From: Enterovibrio sp045679545
GTDB taxonomy: Bacteria; Pseudomonadota; Gammaproteobacteria; Enterobacterales; Vibrionaceae
DNA: 64,000 nt
NCBI RefSeq assembly: GCF_045679545.1
Contig: NZ_CP166194.1
Coordinates: forward strand, 310,001-374,000
Reading direction: 5' to 3'
The position numbers were made by a program, and so were the translations under genes. The first letter of the stretch is position 1; every line of letters begins with the position of its first letter. Below are positions 25,930 to 34,524 of this stretch, piece by piece. Under the pieces are notes generated by a model. The model was not told where the DNA came from and did no database searches. It saw nothing but the letters and a program-made list of their open reading frames with translations.

Positions 25930-27294
25930 ATGCATATACATATTTTGGGAATTTGCGGCACGTTTATGGGTGGTGCTGCCATTCTGGCAAGACAGTTGGG
26001 CCATAAAGTGACAGGGTGTGATGCCAATGTGTATCCGCCAATGAGCACACTACTTGAATCACAAGGGATCGAGATCATTCAAGGTTACGATCCTTCTCAG
26101 CTTGATCCCGCACCTGATCTGGTGGTGGTTGGTAATGCCATGAGTCGTGGTAATCCTTGTGTGGAATATGTGCTGAACAAAAACCTGAATTACACGTCAG
26201 GCCCACAATGGCTGTTGGATTTCCTTCTTAAAGATCGTTGGGTACTGGCTGTAGCAGGGACACACGGTAAAACCACCACGGCAAGTATGTTGGCGTGGGT
26301 GTTGGATTCATGCGGCTATCAACCGGGCTTTTTGATTGGCGGCGTGCCGGGCAATTTCGGTGTGTCTGCGCGTCTTGGTGAAAGCATGTTTTTCGTGGTG
26401 GAAGCCGACGAATATGACAGCGCTTTTTTCGATAAGCGCTCCAAATTTGTTCATTATCATCCTCGTACCTTGATCCTCAACAATCTTGAGTTTGATCATG
26501 CCGATATCTTCGACGATCTGGCGGCTATTCAGCGTCAATTTCATCATTTGGTGCGCACGGTTCCTGGCATTGGCCGCATCATTGCGCCTTCTAATGATAC
26601 CAATGTTAAAGAGACACTAGATAAAGGCTGCTGGAGTGAATTGGAGTTCGCCGGTGAAGATGGCCTTTGGCGCGCTGAAAAACGCCAAGCCGATGGCAGC
26701 GAATTTGATGTTTGGTTTGAGGGGGAATGGGTTGGTACTGTGTGTTGGGATTTGATTGGCGATCATAACGTCAACAATGCACTGATGACCATTGCGGCCG
26801 CCCGTCACGTAGGTGTTACGCCAGATTTAGCCTGCGAAGCGCTGGGAAGTTTCATCAACACCAAGCGCCGCCTTGAACACAAAGGTGAATTTGCGGGTGT
26901 CACTGTCTATGACGATTTTGCTCACCATCCCACAGCCATCAAGACCACGCTGGAAGGGCTGAGAGCGAAAGTCGGTGAAAAACGTATTCTTGCTGTGCTC
27001 GAGCCGAGATCCAACACTATGAAGCTTGGCGTACATAAAGAAGATATTGCGCCTTCTTTAGACTGTGCAGATGCAGTAATGCTGTTCCAGCCAGATCATA
27101 TTAAATGGTCAGTTGATGATGTTGCTAAGGCCTGTAAAGCGCCTTCTAAGACGTTCGATGATATTGATCTTCTGGTGCAAGGCATTGCACAAGAAGCGCA
27201 AGCGGGTGACGTTATACTGGTGATGAGCAACGGTGGTTTTGGTGGTATCCACGACAAGCTTAAATTGGCATTGGAACAAGGTGTACAAGGATGA
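25930..27294 (+). CDS. mpl: UDP-N-acetylmuramate:L-Ala-gamma-D-Glu-meso-DAP ligase
   Basis: This 454-residue protein is a Mur-ligase family recycling enzyme. It opens MHIHILGICGTFMGG, has the ATP site AGTHGKTTTASML (about 112-124), the metal-binding segment VEADEYDSAFFD and the C-terminal DDFAHHPTAI. Mpl attaches the murein tripeptide released from old peptidoglycan back to UDP-MurNAc. The length fits E. coli Mpl. It ends one base before the ubiX start codon, so the two are co-transcribed. Confidence 0.96.
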   Translation: MHIHILGICGTFMGGAAILARQLGHKVTGCDANVYPPMSTLLESQGIEIIQGYDPSQLDPAPDLVVVGNAMSRGNPCVEYVLNKNLNYTSGPQWLLDFLLKDRWVLAVAGTHGKTTTASMLAWVLDSCGYQPGFLIGGVPGNFGVSARLGESMFFVVEADEYDSAFFDKRSKFVHYHPRTLILNNLEFDHADIFDDLAAIQRQFHHLVRTVPGIGRIIAPSNDTNVKETLDKGCWSELEFAGEDGLWRAEKRQADGSEFDVWFEGEWVGTVCWDLIGDHNVNNALMTIAAARHVGVTPDLACEALGSFINTKRRLEHKGEFAGVTVYDDFAHHPTAIKTTLEGLRAKVGEKRILAVLEPRSNTMKLGVHKEDIAPSLDCADAVMLFQPDHIKWSVDDVAKACKAPSKTFDDIDLLVQGIAQEAQAGDVILVMSNGGFGGIHDKLKLALEQGVQG

Positions 27295-27295
27295 A

Positions 27296-27928
27296 ATGGT
27301 AACGTTGATGAACGACAAACGCATTACCTTGGCTTGGAGCGGTGCATCTGGCGCGCCATATGGCCTTCGTTTGCTTGAGTGTCTGCTGGCAGCAGATTAT
27401 GAAGTGTATCTTCTGATCTCATCCGCAGCGAGAGTCGTGTTAGCCACTGAGCATGGCTTGAAGTTACCTTCAGGCCCCGAGGCAGCTCAACAAGCACTCG
27501 TTAAACACTTGAGTGTACCGACTGACAAGCTAGTGGTATGCGGCAAAGAAGACTGGTTCTCTCCGGTGGCATCGGGTTCAGCTGCGCCTAAGAAAATGGT
27601 GGTATGCCCGTGTTCAGCAGGATCGCTCGCGGCAATTGCTCATGGCATGTCTGATAATTTGGCTGAACGTGCGGCGGACGTGGTGTTAAAAGAGCGAGGC
27701 CAACTGTTGCTGGTGGTGCGCGAAACACCGTTCTCAACGCTGCATTTGGAAAATATGCTCAAGCTTTCCAAAATGGGTGTCACCATCATGCCGGCTGCGC
27801 CAGGGTTTTATCACCAGCCTCAATCCATCGACGACTTGGTAGACTTCATGGTGGCAAGAATTCTTGATCACTTAGGAATTGAACAGGTGTTGGTGCCTCG
27901 CTGGGGATATGATCACCGCAGCGAGTGA
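27296..27928 (+). CDS. ubiX: Flavin prenyltransferase
   Basis: The start at ATG 27296 has AAGGA five bases upstream, located in the end of mpl. It gives 210 residues. A start four codons later is possible. The flavoprotein fold of the UbiX/Pad family is visible: LAWSGASGAPYGLRLLE, VCPCSAGSLAAIAHGMSDNL and LVVRETPFSTLHLENMLKLS. The enzyme makes prenylated FMN from FMN and dimethylallyl phosphate for the UbiD decarboxylase of ubiquinone synthesis. The translational link to mpl is physical only. No pathway link is known. Confidence 0.95.
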   Translation: MVTLMNDKRITLAWSGASGAPYGLRLLECLLAADYEVYLLISSAARVVLATEHGLKLPSGPEAAQQALVKHLSVPTDKLVVCGKEDWFSPVASGSAAPKKMVVCPCSAGSLAAIAHGMSDNLAERAADVVLKERGQLLLVVRETPFSTLHLENMLKLSKMGVTIMPAAPGFYHQPQSIDDLVDFMVARILDHLGIEQVLVPRWGYDHRSE

Positions 27929-27980
27929 TATGGCGATGTTCAAGCAAGATGACATTGAAATAACACATTGAAATGAAAAA

Positions 27981-28010
27981 AAGGGCGGTTCGCAATGACC
28001 GCCCTTTTTA
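27981..28010. terminator. Bidirectional terminator after ubiX
   Basis: GGGCGGT-TCGCAATG-ACCGCCC with A- and T-runs lies between convergent ubiX and uspA. Confidence 0.88.
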
Positions 28011-28023
28011 TGTCTGAAGGTTA

Positions 28024-28461
28024 TCAGCCTTGTGGCTTTAAAATCAGCACGTTAACTTTTGATTGCTCCAGCACTTTTGAAGCGACTGAGCCTATCAGCA
28101 ATTTGTTGGCTTTCGAGCGCTTATGGCTTGGCATCACAATCAAATCACAACCTAGGGTATCAGCGGTTTTCACGATCGCTTTATACGGTTTCCCTTCGGC
28201 AACGGATATGTCATACGCCACACCATCAGGCACCATTCGCTCTGCGAAAGCCTTGAGGTTCAGCTTGACGTCTTGCTTCATTTTACGCGCTGCGTCTTCT
28301 GGGAAATACGACGCCACCATGGAATTATGTATCCCTGGCAATGCGGTTAAAAGATGAAGGGTCGCGCCAGTTTGAGCTGCTAACCAAACTGCATGTTCAA
28401 CGGCGTTATCGGCAAAACTCTCATCATTCAAATCAACGGGGACCAGAATGTGTTTATACAT
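28024..28461 (-). CDS. Universal stress protein, UspA family
   Basis: This 145-residue protein starts at ATG 28461 (MYKHILVPVDLNDES). A GTG three codons upstream is less likely. It has the Usp fold, with VPVD at the start and LLIGSVASKVLEQSKVNVLIL at the end. ATP-binding Usp proteins carry G-x2-G-x9-G-S/T. Here the first two glycines are replaced (MPSHKRSKANKLLIGS), so nucleotide binding is doubtful. It lies 57 bp downstream of the TRAP permease gene on the same strand. In Halomonas the Usp protein TeaD modulates a TRAP transporter, so a similar partnership is plausible here. Confidence 0.88.
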   Translation of the reverse strand: MYKHILVPVDLNDESFADNAVEHAVWLAAQTGATLHLLTALPGIHNSMVASYFPEDAARKMKQDVKLNLKAFAERMVPDGVAYDISVAEGKPYKAIVKTADTLGCDLIVMPSHKRSKANKLLIGSVASKVLEQSKVNVLILKPQG

Positions 28462-28494
28462 GAGTGACACTCTCTTATTCGTTAGTGAACAGTC

Positions 28495-28510
28495 GGGGCG
28501 CGAACGCCCC
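28495..28510 (-). repeat. Intercistronic UUCG hairpin between TRAP permease and uspA
   Basis: On the minus strand GGGGCG-TTCG-CGCCCC forms a very stable tetraloop hairpin with no T-run. It starts 9 bp past the permease stop. It probably protects the upstream mRNA or lowers expression of uspA. Confidence 0.6.
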
Positions 28511-28518
28511 AGCCGAAT

Positions 28519-31092
28519 TTAAGCCGCTAGTTTAATGCGACGACGCTGATTCCACGCCAGTACACCCAACAACAGGAAGGTTGGAATGAATACCCACTCT
28601 TTCATTGGTCGATCAGCTGGCGTGCTGACTTGAACGATTTCCCAATCAAAGTCGATTCCCGCTTTTTCTGCTGGGCTGCCAAATTGGATCATATCGACAA
28701 ATTTCGCGCCATCTTCATCTCGAAGTTCCAATCCTGTCGACAAGACGCGAGCTAAACCTTCAGCTTGCGCTGTATCTACAGGCAGATGAACGTGCTTGGT
28801 GATGATATCGCCATCGATATTTTCACCGCGAACTTGCAAGTTAAGCGTTTGACCATCAGGCAGTTTTTCCGCCACTTCAATAATAGCAGAACCCTCAAAG
28901 TCATTCGTTGGTGCGTATACCTCATCCCAGAAAAATCCGGGACGGAAAAGCGCGAATGTGATGAGAAGCATTAAGACGGTTTCCCACCACTTGTTTTTGG
29001 TTAGCCACCACCCTTGGGTTGCAGCAGCAAACACGAGCATTGCTACGGTTGCTGAAACAATGGTGAGGATCAAATGCACAGGACCATCAATATCGAGCAA
29101 CAACAACTGGGTGTTGAAGACAAACATAAACGGCAAAATGGCAGTACGAATATCGTAGGTAAAACCCTGTATACCCGTTTTTATTGGGTCGGATTTGGCT
29201 ATCGCAGCAGCAGCAAAAGCAGCCAAGCCCACTGGTGGCGTGTCATCGGCAAGAATACCGAAATAGAACACGAACAAGTGAACCGCAATCAATGGAATGA
29301 TCAAGCCAGATTGTGCGCCTAAGGTAACGATAACTGGTGCCATCAGAGTCGATACGACGATGTAGTTTGCTGTGGTCGGCAAGCCCATACCAAGCAACAA
29401 GCTGATCACTGCAGTGAACAGAAGCATAAGTATGATATTGCCGCCAGAGACAAATTCGACAAAGTCAGTCATTACAAGGCCGATACCGGTTAGTGTCACT
29501 ACACCAACTACGATACCCGCGGCAGCGGTAGCAACACCGATACCGATCATGTTGCGCGCGCCTGTTACAAACGCTTCTGTCAGATCAACAAAGCCCGCTT
29601 TGGTTTCTGTGTCCATTGGGTTCTTCTTGTTGAAAAACGCGAGCAGTGGACGGTGCGTCACAACGATAAACATCATGAACAGGGTGGCCCAGAATGCAGA
29701 CAAACCCGGTGAAAAACGCTCAACCGTTAAACACCAAACCAGCACAAAAATAGGCAAAAGATAATAAAGACCTGCGCGAGCGGTTGGACCAGGTTCTGGC
29801 ACCTCTGACAAATCTGCCGCGGCAGGGTCTTCGACGGCGTCAGATTTGTAGCGTGATGAATAGCGAACTAGTGCTACGTACGCAACCATCACAACAATAC
29901 CGATTACCACGGTTGCTGCAGCGCCGAACACATCTTTTGTCCAGCCAATACCATAGTAGACAGCAAGGCTTAGCACGATCATGCCGACAATCACTGTCAT
30001 GTAAGAGAACAGGCTCTCAAGGAACGTCGGTTTATGGCGACGAGGGAGTCCTTCCATGCCTGCCTTGCAGGCTTCGAGGTGAACAATGTAAATCAGCGCG
30101 ATGTAGGATATTAGCGCCGGCAAAACAGCGGCTTTAATGACCTCTACATATGAAATGCCGACGTATTCGACCATGAGAAATGCAGCTGCACCCATGATAG
30201 GTGGCGTTAGCTGACCATTGGTTGAAGCCGCAACTTCAACAGCACCGGCTTTGACACCGGAAAAGCCAACACGCTTCATAAGAGGTATGGTAAACGTACC
30301 CGTGGTAACAACGTTCGCGATAGATGAGCCAGATACCAGACCGGACAGGCCTGATGCCACAACCGCCGCTTTCGCTGGCCCACCACGCATGTGACCGAGT
30401 AATGAGAATGCGACTTTAATGAAGTAGCCACCTGCGCCTGCTCTGTCTAATAACGCACCAAATAGTACGAATAAGAATACGAACGAGGTTGAAACGCCAA
30501 GCGCTACACCAAATACGCCTTCTGTGGTTAGCCACAGATGTGACATGGCCTTATTGATACTCGCGCCTTTGTGGGCGATGACATCAGGCATATGAGGGCC
30601 GGCAAAGGTGTAAAGCAAGAAGAAACCTGCCACGACCATTAACGGTGGACCCAGTGCGCGGCGCGTTGCTTCAAGCAACAACACCATCCCCATCACAGAC
30701 ACAACAATGTCAATTTGAGTGGGGGCGCCTGCACGTGATGCTAATTCGTTGTAGAAGAGGAATAAATAGCCTGCCGCAAAGCTCCCTAATGCCGCAAAAA
30801 CCCAATCAAGCGCAGGGATACGATCACGAGGGGAGGATTTAAACGCAGGGTACGCAGTAAACGCCAAGAAGATGGCGAAAGCGAGGTGGATAGATCGTGC
30901 TTCAGTATCGTTAAGTAAGCCGAACCCAAAAATGAATGGCAGCGGTGAGGCATACCAAAGCTGGAATAGGGACCAGCATAGTGGAACGAACCACAATATT
31001 CGCCCCGGTATTCCTAATGGAGCTCTGGCCCCAGTGTCCGCCTGCGCAACAATGTCTTGAGCATCAAGCGGTGTCTCGGTCGTCTTCGTCAT
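28519..31092 (-). CDS. TRAP transporter permease, fused DctQ-DctM type (TAXI group)
   Basis: This 857-residue membrane protein fuses the small (about 1-230) and large (about 230-700) TRAP permease subunits. Conserved large-subunit segments include ASGLSGLVSGSSIANVVTTGTF, TNGQLTPPIMGAAAFLMVEY and LLLGMGLPTTANYIV. The C terminus (about 690-857) holds a DUF3394-like soluble part and a final transmembrane helix. Such proteins use ion gradients and a periplasmic TAXI-type receptor to import organic acids. No receptor gene adjoins it here. AGAGGGA precedes the ATG. The substrate is not predictable. Confidence 0.9.
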   Translation of the reverse strand: MTKTTETPLDAQDIVAQADTGARAPLGIPGRILWFVPLCWSLFQLWYASPLPFIFGFGLLNDTEARSIHLAFAIFLAFTAYPAFKSSPRDRIPALDWVFAALGSFAAGYLFLFYNELASRAGAPTQIDIVVSVMGMVLLLEATRRALGPPLMVVAGFFLLYTFAGPHMPDVIAHKGASINKAMSHLWLTTEGVFGVALGVSTSFVFLFVLFGALLDRAGAGGYFIKVAFSLLGHMRGGPAKAAVVASGLSGLVSGSSIANVVTTGTFTIPLMKRVGFSGVKAGAVEVAASTNGQLTPPIMGAAAFLMVEYVGISYVEVIKAAVLPALISYIALIYIVHLEACKAGMEGLPRRHKPTFLESLFSYMTVIVGMIVLSLAVYYGIGWTKDVFGAAATVVIGIVVMVAYVALVRYSSRYKSDAVEDPAAADLSEVPEPGPTARAGLYYLLPIFVLVWCLTVERFSPGLSAFWATLFMMFIVVTHRPLLAFFNKKNPMDTETKAGFVDLTEAFVTGARNMIGIGVATAAAGIVVGVVTLTGIGLVMTDFVEFVSGGNIILMLLFTAVISLLLGMGLPTTANYIVVSTLMAPVIVTLGAQSGLIIPLIAVHLFVFYFGILADDTPPVGLAAFAAAAIAKSDPIKTGIQGFTYDIRTAILPFMFVFNTQLLLLDIDGPVHLILTIVSATVAMLVFAAATQGWWLTKNKWWETVLMLLITFALFRPGFFWDEVYAPTNDFEGSAIIEVAEKLPDGQTLNLQVRGENIDGDIITKHVHLPVDTAQAEGLARVLSTGLELRDEDGAKFVDMIQFGSPAEKAGIDFDWEIVQVSTPADRPMKEWVFIPTFLLLGVLAWNQRRRIKLAA

Positions 31093-31486
31093 GCCATTGT
31101 CCCTCTATTGGCAAATGAAAGTGTAAAAACATCTGACATCAGATGTGGATAACCCGCATCGAAGCGGGCTATCTCCTCAGCTCGTTTTATACGGCCATTT
31201 CTTTTTCATCCGGTGATGTCAGCTGTAACGCATCGTCAGGTAAAGACGGGTTTACTCGGTGTAAATTGTTGTGTCTAGTGATGAATGATAACAAACTTGT
31301 ATCGAGAATTTAAAACTAGAGAAATGTTTTGTCATGACCTTTCACATCGAAGTGTGGCTTCGGGAGTAAGAAAATGCAAAAGTCTCAGATTTGAGAAGGG
31401 TTTTAATGAAAGCATTGTGTGTGAGGGGAGAGAAAGAGGCAGAAGCTTAAAGAAACATCCTGCCATAATTTGCGTTTTTTACCGTA
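31093..31486. other. 394-bp gap between argR and the TRAP permease gene
   Basis: No complete gene is visible. The half nearest the permease holds two hairpins (listed separately). On the minus strand a 40-codon open stretch (31309-31190) ends at TAA 31187-31189 just before the hairpins. It has no start codon with a ribosome site, so I do not call it a gene. In other vibrios a TAXI receptor gene occupies this place, so it may be a scar, but that is inference. Confidence 0.4.
31129..31173 (-). promoter_or_regulatory. Two hairpins in the TRAP permease leader
   Basis: ACATCTGA-CA-TCAGATGT (31129-31146) is a perfect inverted repeat followed on the minus strand by TTTTT, so it can act as a weak terminator or as an operator. 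Directly before it in transcript order, GATAGCCCGC-type and GCGGGTTATC-type arms (31148-31173) form a second hairpin. Such leaders are typical between a receptor gene and its permease, where they reduce read-through. Confidence 0.5.
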
Positions 31487-31957
31487 TTAACGACTGTAAT
31501 CAAACAGGCTGCAAACCGCGTTGAAAAGGCCTTCTGTCGTGGTAGCGCGTGTTGGGGTAATAAAGATGGTGTCATCACCAGCAACCACACCAAGAATACC
31601 TTCTGCTTTGCCCAATGAATCGAGTAAACGCGCGATTAACTGTGCTGCGCCAGGACCTGTGTGAATAACGACTAATGCATCATTGTAGTCAATATCCATC
31701 ACCAACTCTTTGAGTGGGCTGCTGGTGGTAGGCACACCCAGTTCAACAGGCAGGCAATACACCATTTCCATTTTCGCGTTTCGCGTACGCACCGCACCAA
31801 ACTTGGTCAGCATTCGTGAGACTTTTGATTGGTTAATATTTTCGTAGCCCTGCGCTTTCAGCGCATCAACGATTTCACCCTGCGAGCTAAATTTTTCTTC
31901 TTTTAGGATGGACTTAAAGGCTTTGACTAATAGATCTTGCTTGTCTGAATTGCGCAT
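31487..31957 (-). CDS. argR: Arginine repressor
   Basis: This 156-residue protein has the N-terminal winged helix (about 1-75; SSQGEIVDALKAQGYENINQ, SKVSRMLTKFGAVRTRN) and the C-terminal arginine-binding hexamer domain (about 85-150; HTGPGAAQLIARLLDSLG, GVVAGDDTIFITP with the arginine-binding GDD). It represses arginine synthesis genes when arginine is present. It is divergent from mdh, a conserved arrangement. An ARG-box-like site lies 37 bp upstream of its start, which suggests autoregulation. Confidence 0.97.
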   Translation of the reverse strand: MRNSDKQDLLVKAFKSILKEEKFSSQGEIVDALKAQGYENINQSKVSRMLTKFGAVRTRNAKMEMVYCLPVELGVPTTSSPLKELVMDIDYNDALVVIHTGPGAAQLIARLLDSLGKAEGILGVVAGDDTIFITPTRATTTEGLFNAVCSLFDYSR

Positions 31958-31993
31958 ATTTCTTCTTTCTTACCCGTGTCACGATGGCGCATT

Positions 31994-32011
31994 TTTGCAT
32001 AGTGATTCAGT
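31994..32011. promoter_or_regulatory. ARG-box-like operator upstream of argR
   Basis: The 18 bases TTTGCATAGTGATTCAGT match the ArgR consensus (W N TGAAT W4 ATTCA N W) at about 15 of 18 positions. A second, poor half-box follows after 3 bp. Position is right for autoregulation of argR. Confidence 0.5.
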
Positions 32012-32094
32012 CGCGAGCAATAAAATCCGCATTAAAGTGACGCACCTATCACCTTTCAACAGCAGGAGAGGGCATTAAAAAGAAAAATGAGAAG

Positions 32095-32144
32095 CGTGGC
32101 TTATCCTTACCCTCATAAGCTTGTCGGCACTGACTTAAGCCACG
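32095..32144. repeat. Inverted repeat in the argR-mdh gap
   Basis: CGTGGCTTA (32095-32103) and TAAGCCACG (32136-32144) are perfect 9-base arms around 32 bases. The structure lies 110-160 bp upstream of mdh. It could be part of the mdh leader, a small RNA or a protein site. The sequence does not decide. Confidence 0.45.
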
Positions 32145-32258
32145 TATGATGCGATGAGGTCTACAACAAGGGAGTAGGTGTCGGCTATTTTGTAAACCTC
32201 AAAGACAACTACATCCCAAAGGTCTGATATAAAAATAATCGTAAATAAGGAGAACGTG

Positions 32259-33194
32259 ATGAAAGTTGCTGTGATTGGCGCCGCTGGAGGCATTGGTCAA
32301 GCTTTAGCCCTGCTTTTGAAAAACCGTCTGCCTGCGGGCTCAGATCTGGCATTGTATGACATTGCCCCTGTAACACCTGGTGTTGCCGTTGATCTTAGCC
32401 ACATCCCGACACCTGTATCGATCAAAGGCTACTGTGGCGAAGATCCAACGCCTGCACTTGAAGGTGCTGACGTTGTATTGATCTCTGCGGGTGTTGCTCG
32501 TAAGCCTGGTATGGATCGTTCTGATCTGTTCAACGTAAATGCTGGCATCGTTCGTTCTCTCAGTGAAAAAATTGCCGATGTTTGCCCAAAAGCGTTGATC
32601 GGTATTATCACTAACCCTGTGAACACCACAGTGGCCATTGCTGCAGAAGTGCTGAAAGCCAAAGGTGTTTACGACAAGAACCGTCTGTTTGGTATCACGA
32701 CACTGGACATCATTCGTTCAGAGACCTTTGTGGCTGAGCTAAAAGGTAAAGATCCAAGCAACGTGCGTGTGCCGGTTATTGGTGGCCACTCTGGTGTGAC
32801 GATCCTACCTCTGCTTTCTCAAGTTGAAGGTGTTGAGTTTACCGAAGAAGAAGTGGCTGCTTTGACACCACGCATCCAAAACGCGGGTACCGAAGTGGTA
32901 GAAGCGAAAGCGGGTGGCGGCTCTGCAACATTGTCTATGGGTCAAGCGGCATGTCGCTTTGGTCTGGCGCTAGTACGCGCTGCTCAAGGTGAGAAAGACG
33001 TGGTTGAGTGTGCATATGTAGAAGGTGACGGCAAATACGCACGTTTCTTCGCACAACCCGTACGTTTGGGAAAAAATGGCGTAGAAGAAATTCTAGACCA
33101 TGGCCCACTCAGTGCGTTCGAACAAGACGCACTAGACAGCATGTTAGACACGCTGCGTAAAGACATCACCTTGGGTGAAGAGTTTGTGAAGTAA
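32259..33194 (+). CDS. mdh: Malate dehydrogenase
   Basis: This 311-residue protein starts at ATG 32259, nine bases after AAGGAG. The NAD-binding GAAGGIGQALALLL (about 7-20), the substrate Arg residues in ARKPGMDRSDLF (about 81-87) and the catalytic His in VIGGHSGVTILPL (about 177) are present. It interconverts malate and oxaloacetate in the citric acid cycle. It is transcribed alone with a strong terminator 16 bp after the stop. Normal length. Confidence 0.98.
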   Translation: MKVAVIGAAGGIGQALALLLKNRLPAGSDLALYDIAPVTPGVAVDLSHIPTPVSIKGYCGEDPTPALEGADVVLISAGVARKPGMDRSDLFNVNAGIVRSLSEKIADVCPKALIGIITNPVNTTVAIAAEVLKAKGVYDKNRLFGITTLDIIRSETFVAELKGKDPSNVRVPVIGGHSGVTILPLLSQVEGVEFTEEEVAALTPRIQNAGTEVVEAKAGGGSATLSMGQAACRFGLALVRAAQGEKDVVECAYVEGDGKYARFFAQPVRLGKNGVEEILDHGPLSAFEQDALDSMLDTLRKDITLGEEFVK

Positions 33195-33210
33195 TCACAA
33201 GCCAGATACG

Positions 33211-33240
33211 AAAAAAGCGGCTGATTAAGCCGCTTTTTTT
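33211..33240. terminator. Bidirectional terminator of mdh and ispB
   Basis: AAAAAAGCGGCT-GATTA-AGCCGCTTTTTT is perfectly symmetric, between two convergent genes. Confidence 0.92.
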
Positions 33241-33283
33241 ATGTCTGATATCCGACGACGGATAGGGAAAAGGTCATTCACCT

Positions 33284-34255
33284 TTACTTGCGGCGGCGTA
33301 CAGCGATGTGTGCCAGCGCTTTCAATGCATCCTTGTATTCGGATTCAGGCAATGGCGCGAGCGCTTCAATCGCTTTCTCCGCTTCTTGCTCAGCACGTTG
33401 GCGGGTGTATTCCAAGGAGCCAACTTGTTCCATGCAGGTCAATATCAGCTCGAGCTTATCAAGACCATTGCCTTGTTCAATGGCTTCGCGGATCATGGCA
33501 GCTTGCTGCTCATTACCATTCGCCATCGCGTGAAGCAGGGGCAGTGTCGGTTTGCCTTCGGCTAAATCATCGCCTGTGTTCTTGCCCATTTCATCGCCCT
33601 GTGAGGTGTAGTCCATCACATCGTCGATAAGTTGGAATGCGGTGCCTAAATAGCGACCGTAATCCTGCATGGTAGATTCGATGTCTTGAGGCGCCTCAGC
33701 AAGAATAGCACCAATTTGCGTGGCAGCTTCGAACAGGCGAGCGGTCTTCGAGTAGATCACCTGCATGTAGCTTTCTTCGGTCGTGTCAGGATCGTTACAG
33801 TTCATTAACTGCAGCACTTCACCTTCAGCGATCACATTTGTCGACTCACTCATGACATCAAGGATCCTTAAGGATCGAAGCTGTGTCATCATCTGAAACG
33901 AGCGTGTGTAGATAAAATCGCCTACCAGCACGCTGGCAGCATTGCCGAACATCGCATTTGCGGTCGCTTTGCCACGACGAAGATCAGATTCGTCCACGAC
34001 ATCATCATGGAGCAAAGTGGCAGTGTGGATAAATTCGACAAACGCGGCAGCAGTGACATGCCCCTCACCCTGATAATTGAGTGATTTTGCAGCCAATAGC
34101 GCGAGCATAGGGCGCAGACGTTTGCCTCCACCGCTGACGATATAAAAACCCAGCTGGTTGATCAATGCGACGTCAGAATCAAGTTGCGCAAGAATTTTTT
34201 TATCCACTTTTGCCATGTCGTCGGCAATAAGTGCTTGGATGGTGTTAAAGTCCAT
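33284..34255 (-). CDS. ispB: Octaprenyl diphosphate synthase
   Basis: This 323-residue protein starts at ATG 34255 (MDFNTIQALI). An upstream in-frame extension is not conserved. The two Asp-rich motifs of trans-prenyltransferases are LLHDDVVDESDLRR (about 82-95) and QLIDDVMDY (about 209-217). GGGKRLRPMLALLAA binds isopentenyl diphosphate. It makes the C40 side chain of ubiquinone and menaquinone. It is divergent from rplU-rpmA-obgE, the usual arrangement in vibrios and enterics. Confidence 0.96.
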   Translation of the reverse strand: MDFNTIQALIADDMAKVDKKILAQLDSDVALINQLGFYIVSGGGKRLRPMLALLAAKSLNYQGEGHVTAAAFVEFIHTATLLHDDVVDESDLRRGKATANAMFGNAASVLVGDFIYTRSFQMMTQLRSLRILDVMSESTNVIAEGEVLQLMNCNDPDTTEESYMQVIYSKTARLFEAATQIGAILAEAPQDIESTMQDYGRYLGTAFQLIDDVMDYTSQGDEMGKNTGDDLAEGKPTLPLLHAMANGNEQQAAMIREAIEQGNGLDKLELILTCMEQVGSLEYTRQRAEQEAEKAIEALAPLPESEYKDALKALAHIAVRRRK

Positions 34256-34410
34256 TGATGCGTCCGGTCCAAGGGATGAATGCAGTGTGAAACTGTCATT
34301 TTTTCGATGATAGTACACTAAATTTTTAGCCTCGACACAGGGTCTTTAATGAGAAAAACGAGGCTTAGTAACAGTGGACAGGTTTTCACCAATTTTCTTT
34401 CATTGCCCTA

Positions 34411-34439
34411 TTGCCAGTTGGCAAATCTTGCCGTAGAAT
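34411..34439 (+). promoter_or_regulatory. Promoter of rplU-rpmA
   Basis: TTGCCA (34411-34416) and TAGAAT (34434-34439) are each one base off consensus with ideal 17-bp spacing. A CGCGCCC discriminator follows, as in stringently controlled ribosomal promoters. The -35 lies in a palindrome TTGCCA-GT-TGGCAA (34411-34424). Confidence 0.75.
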
Positions 34440-34524
34440 TCGCGCCCTATTGATGAATTAAATGCGCACCCCTCACTGTACACTTTTTAAACACAGTAGG
34501 CTGTGCGGAAATGCGGAGAAACCC

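Noticed and set aside
31187..31312. A 40-codon open stretch on the minus strand ending just before the TRAP leader hairpins
   Set aside because: There is no start codon with a ribosome site and I could not recognise any receptor end in it. It is kept only as a possible scar.
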